Origin: Methylocapsa palsarum
Lineage (GTDB): Bacteria; Pseudomonadota; Alphaproteobacteria; Rhizobiales; Beijerinckiaceae
Direction: 5' to 3'
Assembly (NCBI RefSeq): GCF_900114285.1
Contig: NZ_FOSN01000015.1
Span: 1 to 64,000, forward strand
DNA length: 64,000 bases
The position numbers and the translations under genes were made by a program. The stretch's first letter is position 1; each line of letters begins with the position of its first letter. Under the pieces are notes generated by a model, which was not told where the DNA came from, made no database searches, and worked only from the letters and a program-made list of their open reading frames with translations. Shown one piece after another: positions 56,827-64,000 of this stretch.

Positions 56827-58050
56827 ATGGACCAGATCAATTATCCGCGCGCGGGCCAGAACGCGGACGACAAGACCCGCGTCGCCGTCCTGCTGGCGCT
56901 GAGCCTGTCGCACGGGATCAACGACCTGGTCCAATCCATGGTCGCGGCGATCTATCCGCTGCTGCGGACGTCCTTTTCACTGGATTTCGGCCAGATCGGG
57001 CTGATCACGCTGGCGTTCCAACTGACGGCGTCGCTGCTCCAGCCCTTCGTCGGTCTTTATACCGACCGCAGGGCCATGCCCTATGCGCTCCCGGCGGGAA
57101 TGGCCTTTACCCTGGCTGGCCTGCTTTTGCTGTCCGTCGCTCCGAATTTCGCCTCGCTCGTGATCGCCGCCTCGCTCATCGGGGTCGGATCGTCGGTGTT
57201 TCACCCGGAAGCCTCGCGCCTCGCCCGTCTCGCCTCCGGCGGGCAGCATGGTCTGGCGCAGTCCGTTTTTCAGGTCGGAGGCAACGCCGGCGCGGCGATG
57301 GGCCCGCTCGCGGCCGCCCTGATCGTTTCGCCTTTCGGACAAAAAAGCCTCGGCTGGCTCGCCCTGCTGCCGATGTGCGGCATCATGATCCTTATTCTCA
57401 TCGGACGCTGGCACACGGGGCGGATCGCGGCCGCGAAAATAAACCGGCGGCCGGCGCGCATGGCCCTGGCGCTGCCGCGCGCAAAAGTGACGGCCTCCAT
57501 CGTCGTTCTGCTTGCGCTCATTTTCTCGAAATATTTTTATCTCGCGACAATGAGCAACTATTACACTTTCTATCTCATCGATAAATTCCATTTGCCTGTT
57601 CCGACGGCGCAGATTTTTCTTTTTCTGTTTTTTGCTTCGGCGACGCTCGGCACGATCGCGGGCGGCCCGATCGGCGACCGGATCGGACGCCGGAACGTCA
57701 TCCTCGGATCGATCCTCGGCGTCTTGCCCGTCACGCTCGCCCTGCCCTACGCCAACCTGTTTTTCACCGGCGTCCTCAGCGTCGCGGCGGGGGCGATCCT
57801 GTCGTCGGCGTTCCCCGCGATCATCGTTTACGCGCAGGAGCTGCTGCCCGGAAAGGTCGGCGCCATCGCCGGGCTGTTTTACGGATTCGCCTTCGGCATG
57901 GGCGGACTCGGCGCGGCGGTCCTCGGCCGCCTCTCGGATCTGACCAGCGTCGGGTTTGTCTTTCAGCTCAGCGCATTCCTGCCGGCGATCGGGCTGCTGG
58001 CGTTTTTTCTGCCGAAGATCGATCCGGGACGGTTAGCAATGCTGGAATAA
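56827..58050 (+). CDS. MFS transporter, fosmidomycin-resistance (Fsr) type
   Basis: 407 residues with twelve hydrophobic segments: N-terminal LSLSHGINDLVQSMVAAIYP, LITLAFQLTASLLQPFVGLYTD, GVGSSVFHPEASRLAR and FQVGGNAGAAMGP, which together are the Fsr signature as I know it, and a GGPIGDRIGRRN loop between helices 8 and 9. Such proteins export fosmidomycin and related compounds; the true substrate is unknown. The ATG at 56827 is chosen because the family begins here; upstream codons are arginine-rich. Confidence 0.9.
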   Translation: MDQINYPRAGQNADDKTRVAVLLALSLSHGINDLVQSMVAAIYPLLRTSFSLDFGQIGLITLAFQLTASLLQPFVGLYTDRRAMPYALPAGMAFTLAGLLLLSVAPNFASLVIAASLIGVGSSVFHPEASRLARLASGGQHGLAQSVFQVGGNAGAAMGPLAAALIVSPFGQKSLGWLALLPMCGIMILILIGRWHTGRIAAAKINRRPARMALALPRAKVTASIVVLLALIFSKYFYLATMSNYYTFYLIDKFHLPVPTAQIFLFLFFASATLGTIAGGPIGDRIGRRNVILGSILGVLPVTLALPYANLFFTGVLSVAAGAILSSAFPAIIVYAQELLPGKVGAIAGLFYGFAFGMGGLGAAVLGRLSDLTSVGFVFQLSAFLPAIGLLAFFLPKIDPGRLAMLE

Positions 58051-58054
58051 ACCC

Positions 58055-59038
58055 TCACGGAAACATCGAGTCATGCGCGGAATCGATGAGGCCGCGGCTG
58101 GTGATGACGATCCAGCCGGCGCCGCGCCTCTCGATGGCCTTCACCGTTCCCGCGCCGGGGATGGTTTCGCCGGGAGCGACCTCGATAGAGCCGCGCGCGT
58201 TCTCAACCAGCGCCAGCCCGTCATAGGCGTCACGCACGACCCAGCTTGTGATGAGAGCAGGCTCCCTTTTTGCGGCCGGCGATGCGGCTTGCGGCTTGGA
58301 TTGCAGCTTGGTCTGCGATCTGGCCTGCAGCGCCCTGGCTTCAGTCTGGTCCTCGAGAGATGGGGCCGGCGCCGCCTTGGCCGGGGCCGGGGGGATCGAC
58401 GCCGTGACGAGCAGCGCGGCGGTCTGGCGTTCGAGACGATCGAGCCGTTCCGTCACCTCGCCGAGCTTCACAGCCGGTTCGTGCTGCAGATGGTCGACCT
58501 TGCCCGCGAGATCGGCGATGGCCGCGCTCGTTTCGGTCTTCGCCGCGTCGAGCTTGGTCTTCAACCCGTCGAGGCTTTTTTCCACCGTGCGCTGGGCGTT
58601 CGCCGCCATGTTTTGCGAGAGCGCGACGCGCAGCGATTCGACATCGGTTCGGAGCAGACGAAGATCGTCGGCCATTTTCCGCGACGAGCGCACGAGTTCG
58701 GCCCGCTCGAGGCTGTCTTGCGAGGCCGCGGCCCTCAACGACGGCTTCGCGGCGAAGGCGCCGCCGGGGCCGAAGAGATGCGACCCTGCGGCCCAGCCAA
58801 AGCCGAGCAGACATGTTGCGATGATAACAGTCGAGCCATAGGCGAGAAACGATTTCAGCCTCGCGCGCTCTCCGCCGCCCGCGGCCCCCAGTAAGGGCGC
58901 GAGCGCGAGGTCGGCCGCCCGGTTCGCGGCCCTGCGCGATCGGGCGTCCGGCGCGCCGCCAGGCGCGGACAAGGACCTGGAGGGGCCGGCGTTTTTCGCG
59001 TAGGCGTCCGGATCGGCATTGCCTTCGAAGCGAGCCAT
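58055..59038 (-). CDS. Hypothetical inner-membrane protein with a coiled coil
   Basis: 327 residues from the second ATG of a pair (GGAG 7 bases upstream of 59038). A Ser/Ala-rich cytoplasmic part precedes one transmembrane helix (about 65-85), then a coiled coil (about 100-200; SLERAELVRSSRKMADDLRLL), a Pro/Ala linker, and a conserved end: WVVRDAYDGLALVENARG, APGETIPGAGTVKAIERRG, WIVITSRG. The C-terminal module recurs in Hyphomicrobiales proteins of unknown role. Its stop lies 4 bases from the stop of the convergent MFS gene. Confidence 0.75.
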   Translation of the reverse strand: MARFEGNADPDAYAKNAGPSRSLSAPGGAPDARSRRAANRAADLALAPLLGAAGGGERARLKSFLAYGSTVIIATCLLGFGWAAGSHLFGPGGAFAAKPSLRAAASQDSLERAELVRSSRKMADDLRLLRTDVESLRVALSQNMAANAQRTVEKSLDGLKTKLDAAKTETSAAIADLAGKVDHLQHEPAVKLGEVTERLDRLERQTAALLVTASIPPAPAKAAPAPSLEDQTEARALQARSQTKLQSKPQAASPAAKREPALITSWVVRDAYDGLALVENARGSIEVAPGETIPGAGTVKAIERRGAGWIVITSRGLIDSAHDSMFP

Positions 59039-59174
59039 ATCCATTCTCCGGGATAAGGTTAATGATTTCGCCCGACGGTCGGCCGTCCGTCCTAATTCCG
59101 CGTTAACGCCGGGCCCCCCGGTGGACAAAAGGCGCTAAAACATCTTCAATTTCTTGGGAGCAGCGGAGACGAAC

Positions 59175-59441
59175 ATGCTCAAGCCTCTACCGATCTCGCT
59201 CGCTCTAGCGGTCTGGACCGTAATCCCGGCGGCGCTGGCTCAGGGAGGCTCTCCGGATCCCTTTGGCCCAGGACCCGAGCCGAAGGCGGATCGCCTCATC
59301 AACGAACGCAATCTGACGGCGACGGGGAAAACAGTTCCGCATCCCGGCCTCCCTCAAGGCTCGGGCACGACGGGACTCGACCGACGGATCGAAAAGAAAG
59401 ACGACAAGGTCGAGCGCAGCATCTGCAGCAATTGCAATTAG
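59175..59441 (+). CDS. Small secreted protein with a CxxC end
   Basis: 88 residues: signal peptide (cleavage near AALAQG), then a polar Pro/Gly-rich chain with DRLINERNL and [12 protein letters not shown], ending ERSICSNCN with a C-x-x-C pair. No family recognised. The TAG stop is the first bases of RIME-like copy 3, so the last residues may have been set by the repeat. The start at 59175 has an upstream GGAG. Confidence 0.6.
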   Translation: MLKPLPISLALAVWTVIPAALAQGGSPDPFGPGPEPKADRLINERNLTATGKTVPHPGLPQGSGTTGLDRRIEKKDDKVERSICSNCN

Positions 59442-59555
59442 AGCATATTCCGATTGGATTGAATCAATCCAATCGACAAGAATATGCTCAAATCTTTGAC
59501 TCTTGGGCGATTTCTGTTCGATCGCATGACTTCATGCGATCGGAAAGCGCTCTAG
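59439..59555 (-). repeat. RIME-like two-palindrome repeat, copy 3
   Basis: Inverse orientation to copy 1: TAGAGCATATTCC, palindrome GATTGGATTGAATCAATCC, ATATGCTC arm, spacer, palindrome GATCGCATG-ACTT-CATGCGATC, then GGAAAGCGCTCTAG. Lies between the small secreted protein and mtnA; its first three bases are the upstream stop codon. Confidence 0.88.
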
Positions 59556-59599
59556 TTTTCCTCCCTTTAACGAATTCAGCGGACGGACGAAGCGGACCA

Positions 59600-60715
59600 A
59601 TGCGCGTCGAAGGCAAGTCGCACCGGACGATCTGGCTTGGGCCGGACAGGACAAGCGTCGAGATTATCGACCAGACCCGCCTGCCGCATCGATTCGAGAC
59701 AATCACGATCCGGGATGTGCGCGGGGCGGCCCGCGCCATCAAGGACATGCAGGTGCGCGGCGCGCCGCTGATCGGCGTGACCGCGGCCTATGGCGTCGCG
59801 CTCGCCATGGCCGCCGACCCGTCGAACGCCCATCTCGATGACGCTTGCGCCCTCCTGCGGGCGACGCGCCCCACCGCGGTCAATTTGCAATGGGCGTTGA
59901 ACGCCATGCGCGAAGCGCTTGAGCCTTTGGCGGCGCCCTCTCGCGCGGACGCGGCCTTCGCCCTGGCTGAGGCGATCGCCGAGGCCGATGTCGCCCTTTG
60001 CGCGGCGATCGGCGAATTCGGGCGCCCGCTCATCGAGGCCGCCGCCGCCCGCAAGGGATCGGGGCCGGTTCAAATTCTCACCCATTGCAACGCCGGCTGG
60101 CTGGCGACCGTGGACTGGGGAACGGCGACCGCGCCGATCTACAAAGCCTTCGAGGCGGGCGTTCCTCTCCACGTCTGGGTGGATGAAACCCGTCCCCGCA
60201 ATCAGGGCGCTTCGCTCACCGCCTGGGAACTTGGAAAGCAAGGCGTGCCGCACACGATCATCGTCGACAACGCGGGCGGCCACCTGATGCAGCGCGGCGA
60301 GGTCGATCTTGTGATCGTCGGGACCGACCGGACGACCGCTTCCGGGGACGTCTGCAACAAGATCGGCACCTACCTGAAAGCGCTTGCGGCGAAGGACAAC
60401 GGGGTGCCGTTTTACGTCGCCGCGCCGTCGCCCTCGATCGATTTCGCGATCGCCGACGGACTCGCCGAAATTCCGATCGAAATTCGCTCACAGAACGAAG
60501 TCACTCACATCGCCGGGCTAGCCGAAGCAGGGCATGTCGAGAACGTCCGCGTTGCTCCCGAGGGCAGCAACGCGCTGAATCCGGCGTTCGACGTGACCCC
60601 CGCCCATCTCGTGACGGGACTCATCACCGAACGCGGCGTCATCGCCGCCAGCCGGGACTCTCTCGCGAAGGCGTTTCCCGAACATGCCGCAAAGGCGTCA
60701 GCCCGGAAGGGATGA
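59600..60715 (+). CDS. mtnA: S-methyl-5-thioribose-1-phosphate isomerase
   Basis: Aldose-ketose isomerase of the methionine salvage pathway, with the eIF2B-like fold. 371 residues: [44 protein letters not shown] (catalytic Cys), [41 protein letters not shown] (catalytic Asp in GTDR) and [10 protein letters not shown]. The ATG at 59600 is the family start; the frame is open upstream through the repeat. No other mtn gene is adjacent. Confidence 0.95.
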   Translation: MRVEGKSHRTIWLGPDRTSVEIIDQTRLPHRFETITIRDVRGAARAIKDMQVRGAPLIGVTAAYGVALAMAADPSNAHLDDACALLRATRPTAVNLQWALNAMREALEPLAAPSRADAAFALAEAIAEADVALCAAIGEFGRPLIEAAAARKGSGPVQILTHCNAGWLATVDWGTATAPIYKAFEAGVPLHVWVDETRPRNQGASLTAWELGKQGVPHTIIVDNAGGHLMQRGEVDLVIVGTDRTTASGDVCNKIGTYLKALAAKDNGVPFYVAAPSPSIDFAIADGLAEIPIEIRSQNEVTHIAGLAEAGHVENVRVAPEGSNALNPAFDVTPAHLVTGLITERGVIAASRDSLAKAFPEHAAKASARKG

Positions 60716-60725
60716 AAGCCGCGGT

Positions 60726-61277
60726 CTATGCTTCGTGGCGTCTCGAGCGCCACCAGATGAACCCGGCGAACCCCGCCAGGGAGACGGCGCCAAAGACAAG
60801 AAGGAGCGCCGAGTTCTCCAGCCATGCGATGCCTGGAACGCCAAGAGCCATTAAGACACCGAGCACGCAGATCTGCCAGGACAGAAGATGGATCCCGGAA
60901 ATGAACGTCGCGAGCGCCAGGAGCAGCAACATCATCAATCCGATCGTGTCCGCATCCGTCATTTTCTGGACGCTGGGCAGGAGGACCAGATTCATCGCGA
61001 CGAGAAAAACGCCCCAATGGACGACTTGCGTCCAGACCAATTGACCCACGGCGTCTTTTTTGTGCGCGCGCGTCCAGCCCGCATTGACGCAGACGGCGCA
61101 CATGAACATCGCCATGAACTCCCAGTATCCGGTAAGGGGCTGGCGAGCGACGCTGGTGTACCCTACCCCGATAAGAGTGAACAGAAACGCGGCGAGATAT
61201 GGAATTTGCCGCAGCCAGAAATGTTTGGCGTGCTCTGGAGGATCAAACTCATAATTGGCGTTGACAGGTTCGATCAT
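60726..61277 (-). CDS. Hypothetical multi-pass membrane protein A (paralogue pair)
   Basis: 183 residues with about five hydrophobic segments. Contains YTSVARQPLTGYWEFMAMFM, AMNLVLLPSVQKM, and SWQICVLGVLMALGVPGIAWL. These blocks align end to end with the next gene, so the two are paralogues. AAGGA lies 12 bases upstream of the ATG at 61277. No family recognised. Convergent with mtnA, 10 bases apart. Confidence 0.75.
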   Translation of the reverse strand: MIEPVNANYEFDPPEHAKHFWLRQIPYLAAFLFTLIGVGYTSVARQPLTGYWEFMAMFMCAVCVNAGWTRAHKKDAVGQLVWTQVVHWGVFLVAMNLVLLPSVQKMTDADTIGLMMLLLLALATFISGIHLLSWQICVLGVLMALGVPGIAWLENSALLLVFGAVSLAGFAGFIWWRSRRHEA

Positions 61278-61367
61278 CGCGATGTTGGTCCTTCCGAATA
61301 GTAAAATGAACAGGCGAAGCGCCAGCGATCCCTCTGCCCAGCGATCCCTCTGCAATGAGGGCGATCT

Positions 61368-61946
61368 CTAGCTGTTCTCAACTCTCGCCGACGAAACTTT
61401 CGGTTCCCCCCGCGGAGACCGGAAAATGATCACGATACCGATAATGCCGGCGAACGCCAGCAGCAGGAACAGCACAGATTGGGTGAGCCAGGCGATCACC
61501 GGCACCGCAATCGCCATGATGATTCCAAGGACACAGATCTGCCAGGCGATATGAACGCCCGCGACGAAGGTTCCGAGGGCGAGGAGCATGAGCAGCGTCA
61601 AGCCGGTGGCGGGCGCGGTCAGCATCGCCTGAACGCTCGGGAGGAGCACGATGTTCATGGCGACGAGAAACGCCACCCAGTGAAACGCCTGCGTCCACAG
61701 CATTCGCATCCGCGCTTCCTGGTTTTGAACATGCAGCCACCCTGTCGTCACGCACACGATGGCCATGAAAACAGCGAGGAATTCCCAATAGGTGGTCAGG
61801 GGCTGACGCGACACGCTCGTATAGGCGACGCCCAGGATGGTCAAAAAGAGCGCCCCGATATACGGTAGTTCCTTGAGGGCCAGGCGGGCGAGGCGGTTGT
61901 TCTGGAGCCCCCCCTCTTCCTTTTGACCGAGATTATCTTGGTTCAT
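61368..61946 (-). CDS. Hypothetical multi-pass membrane protein B (paralogue pair)
   Basis: 192 residues, about five hydrophobic segments. YTSVSRQPLTTYWEFLAVFM, AMNIVLLPSVQAM and AWQICVLGIIMAIAVPVIAWL align with the blocks of protein A; the soluble N-terminus (NQDNLGQKEEGG) and C-terminus differ. Tandem duplication on the same strand, 90 bases apart. Function unknown. Confidence 0.75.
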   Translation of the reverse strand: MNQDNLGQKEEGGLQNNRLARLALKELPYIGALFLTILGVAYTSVSRQPLTTYWEFLAVFMAIVCVTTGWLHVQNQEARMRMLWTQAFHWVAFLVAMNIVLLPSVQAMLTAPATGLTLLMLLALGTFVAGVHIAWQICVLGIIMAIAVPVIAWLTQSVLFLLLAFAGIIGIVIIFRSPRGEPKVSSARVENS

Positions 61947-62573
61947 CTGAAATCCGTTTCTGAACTAAGGCGCGGAACGAGAGCGGATGACGCCTTCAAG
62001 GTCATCCCTATAGCCGACTCCTCCAGAGCCGGACGACGGAAGCTGAACTTAAGGGCCAAGGAGGGAATGGCGCTGAACTCCGATCGTCTTTAATTTCCAG
62101 CAGGTCTTTAATTTCCAGCAGGTCATTAATTATAGGAAATGGCGTTAAATTCTTTAAGTAAGCTACGGCGGCGGACAAGCGCGAACTGGAAGGCGCCATG
62201 AACGCCGTTGTCAACTAGAGCATAGTCCGATCGGATTGAATCAGTCCAATCGACAAGTATATGCTCAAGCCTTTAAATCTGGAGCGATTTCTGATCGATC
62301 GCATGACTTCATGCGATCGGAAAGCGCTCTGGTGCGGTGCGGAAATTCTCGCGGCGGCATCAAAGCCGACGAAGATTTTCGCTGAATCGGACGAGCGTAT
62401 TGTATCCGCCGCCGGGAGTGCGCGAAAGGAAAATTTCACTGCGCTGACATGGCGACGGCGGACAGGCTTCAGACCGGGAGGAACGCGAACAGTCGGACAC
62501 CCTTGACGCATCGGCAGACGCGCTGAAGGCGATTCGCTGATGCGAACGCAAAGGGGAGGATCAATCTGACCCG
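61947..62573. other. Intergenic region with a short tandem repeat and a RIME-like copy
   Basis: No supported gene in this 627-bp gap. TCTTTAATTTCCAGCAGG occurs twice in tandem (62087-62104 and 62105-62122) with a partial third unit. A RIME-like copy lies at 62215-62332. The remainder shows no motif I recognise. Confidence 0.5.
62215..62332 (-). repeat. RIME-like two-palindrome repeat, copy 4
   Basis: Same orientation as copy 3: CTAGAGCATAGTCC, palindrome GATCGGATTGAATCAGTCC, ATATGCTC arm, spacer GGAGCGATTTCTGATC, palindrome GATCGCATG-ACTT-CATGCGATC, then GGAAAGCGCTCTGG. A few substitutions against copy 3. Confidence 0.88.
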
Positions 62574-62747
62574 TCAGGCAGGCCGCGATTTCCAGTAGAC
62601 ATAGATTGCCGCCACGACGGCGAACACCACAAAAAAAGCAATGGCCTGGGTGTCGAACGCAATGAGTTTCCGTGACCGACCCGCGGCAAAGTAGACGAGC
62701 GCGGTCAAGGCCGCGAGCAGAAGCAGGATGCTCATTTTGGTGAACAT
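62574..62747 (-). CDS. Small two-helix membrane protein
   Basis: 57 residues with two hydrophobic segments (about 6-22 and 34-51) and a basic loop (GRSRKLIAF) between; ends YWKSRPA. No family recognised. The ATG at 62747 has GGGAC upstream. Small size and simple composition limit confidence. Confidence 0.5.
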   Translation of the reverse strand: MFTKMSILLLLAALTALVYFAAGRSRKLIAFDTQAIAFFVVFAVVAAIYVYWKSRPA

Positions 62748-62780
62748 GGGCGAAGTCCCGAGTTTTGCGCCGTCATCCCC

Positions 62781-62828
62781 AGGACGGCCCGATGGCCTAT
62801 CCCCAGGACGGCCAGATGGCCTATCCGC
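62781..62828. repeat. 24-bp direct tandem repeat
   Basis: Two units, AGGACGGCCCGATGGCCTAT plus CCCC and AGGACGGCCAGATGGCCTAT plus CCGC, sit between the small membrane protein and the TonB-dependent receptor. One plus-strand frame reads PQDGxMAYPQDG, but without a supported gene. No function seen. Confidence 0.6.
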
Positions 62829-62948
62829 CGGATCGGCGGCCAACCCGCCGTGGGCGCGAAGCAATATCAGGATTTTGCAGCGCGGCAAAGAACGCCCGCT
62901 CGCGGCGGCGACGCTTCAGCGCAGCTCGTCACGGCGACGCCCGCATGT

Positions 62949-64000
62949 TCAGAACCTGCCGGCGATGGTCAACCTGAACGCCAGGGGCTCGACGGGATGG
63001 AAGACCCGGTCCATTACGCCATTCTGGCAAACGGCGGCCGGAACCGTGGATCCCGCGGCGTTGCAGGCGGCGTAGAGATTGTCCGACTTCAGCAACGAGC
63101 CATAGGCGTAGGTGATTTGATCCGACCGGCTGTTGGTGATGTTGAAGGCGTCGAGTTGAATCCGCCAGCCGTTGTCAAAATTATATCCGACCCGGGCGTT
63201 GAGCAGGCCAGTCGCAGGCGAACGGAACGCGTTGTCCTCTGTCAGCGGCCGCGCGCCAAGATAACGATATTGAAGGCCGCCGAACCAGCCCGTCTTTTCG
63301 CCGAGCTGAAGACCGATGGTTCCAACGACGTTCGGCGCCCCCGGAATGAAATTACCCGGCGCATTGCCGATCTGAGCCTCGGGATAGCCGGCGAGGGAAT
63401 TGTAGGTGTCCGCCTGCGCCCAGTCGTAGCCGAGAAAACGGGAGCGCGTGACGGCGATATCGCCTTCGAAATCCAGCCAGGAGAAGGGACGATAATCATT
63501 CGTCCATTCGAGTCCGATGCGGCGCGTCGGCCGGCTAGGCTCGGTGTCTCCCGCGTCGCCCGAGAAGATATTCTCGGAGGCCGCGTCCAGCATGAACAAA
63601 GCAAGGGACGTGTTGAGACCGTCTATCACTCTGCTCCTGAGGCCGATTTCCGCCCCCTGCGTCGGGGTGAGGAAGGTCGCGGGGTTCAGCCGGTTGATCG
63701 GATCAGCCGGCTCTACCTTGATCGTGACGCCGCGAAGATCGTTGCTGTGAAAGCCCTGACCTCCGTTGATGTAGAATTCGGTCTTGTTGAACGGACCAAA
63801 AATGAGGCTTGCCTTCGGTCCGGGAACAAAAGCGACCGGACTGCCCGAATTGACGGGGAGGCTCAGCGCGTCGTTCCAGCCCGAATAGAGATCGCCCCTG
63901 ACGCCGACGACCATTTTGAACCAGTCGGTCCAATGCAGGGTCTGCTGGGCGTAAACGCCGATGCTGCCTTCCTTGACCGCGTCCTGCCGGATGGTCGACA
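62949..64000 (-). CDS. TonB-dependent outer-membrane receptor (C-terminal part)
   Basis: The reading frame enters from the window edge and runs to the TGA at 62949; only the C-terminal part of the beta-barrel is present (350 residues). Barrel features: alternating aromatic strands such as WTDWFKMVVGVRGDLYSGW, FYINGGQGFHSNDLRG, GAEIGLRSRVIDG, LDAFNITNSRSDQ, and the C-terminal phenylalanine GRF typical of outer-membrane barrels. The plug and TonB box lie outside the window, so the ligand (iron complex, cobalamin or other) cannot be told. Confidence 0.9.
   Translation of the reverse strand, partial: STIRQDAVKEGSIGVYAQQTLHWTDWFKMVVGVRGDLYSGWNDALSLPVNSGSPVAFVPGPKASLIFGPFNKTEFYINGGQGFHSNDLRGVTIKVEPADPINRLNPATFLTPTQGAEIGLRSRVIDGLNTSLALFMLDAASENIFSGDAGDTEPSRPTRRIGLEWTNDYRPFSWLDFEGDIAVTRSRFLGYDWAQADTYNSLAGYPEAQIGNAPGNFIPGAPNVVGTIGLQLGEKTGWFGGLQYRYLGARPLTEDNAFRSPATGLLNARVGYNFDNGWRIQLDAFNITNSRSDQITYAYGSLLKSDNLYAACNAAGSTVPAAVCQNGVMDRVFHPVEPLAFRLTIAGRF

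Noticed and set aside
62765-62977. Plus-strand frame with PQDGxMAYP repeats
   Set aside because: Only two repeat units, no start signal, and the frame overlaps the end of the TonB-dependent receptor.

Overview
The window reads as chromosomal DNA of a high-GC alphaproteobacterium of the order Hyphomicrobiales (Rhizobiales). The family cannot be fixed from the sequence; a Beijerinckiaceae- or Methylocystaceae-like genome is my guess. Support for the order: a tRNA-His with A73 and no G at position -1, the alphaproteobacterial acnA/ccm and dcw gene orders, a PdhS-like cell-cycle kinase, TIGR02302 and DUF6460 proteins, and 115-bp two-palindrome intergenic repeats of the RIME type.

Layout. 1-8.2 kb: a cut-off secreted protein, asd, two small envelope proteins, an overlapping phosphoribosyltransferase/HAD pair, leuB and a DUF1254 protein. 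8.25-15.8 kb: acnA divergent from a cytochrome c maturation operon (ccmA-ccmB, then ccmC-ccmD-ccmG) that is split by two secreted-protein genes and a repeat. 15.9-24 kb: a magnesium P-type ATPase, an LptM-like lipoprotein with lysA, a TIGR02302 protein, and a twin-TM protein with a PduO-type cobalamin adenosyltransferase. 24-31.7 kb: a peptide-binding protein overlapping a nitrilase-family amidase, a DinB protein with a broken second copy of the nitrilase start, an AT-rich two-gene islet, alkB-gpmA, a thiolase and small envelope proteins.

31.8-50.9 kb, minus strand: one uninterrupted division and cell-wall (dcw) cluster, mraZ-rsmH-ftsL-ftsI-murE-murF-mraY-murD-ftsW-murG-murC-murB-ddl-ftsQ-ftsA-ftsZ. 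Most junctions overlap by a few bases. A four-unit MraZ-type operator lies upstream. lpxC does not follow ftsZ. The genes make the lipid II precursor (murB-murG, ddl, mraY) and build the divisome (ftsZ, ftsA, ftsQ, ftsL, ftsI, ftsW).

51.3-64 kb: a small SFPASDPP protein, a PdhS/PleC-like histidine kinase, tRNA-His, a single-domain response regulator, two membrane proteins (one resembling the Pycsar antiphage effector PycTM), an Fsr-like MFS exporter, mtnA, a tandem pair of paralogous membrane proteins and the C-terminal part of a TonB-dependent receptor that runs off the window.

No rRNA, CRISPR array, insertion sequence, integrase or prophage was seen. The points most worth a second look are the orphan PycTM-like protein and its membrane partner near tRNA-His, the RIME-like family whose CTAG end supplies stop codons to flanking genes, the PRTase-HAD pair, the partial nitrilase duplication coupled to dinB, the split ccm operon and the MraZ operator.
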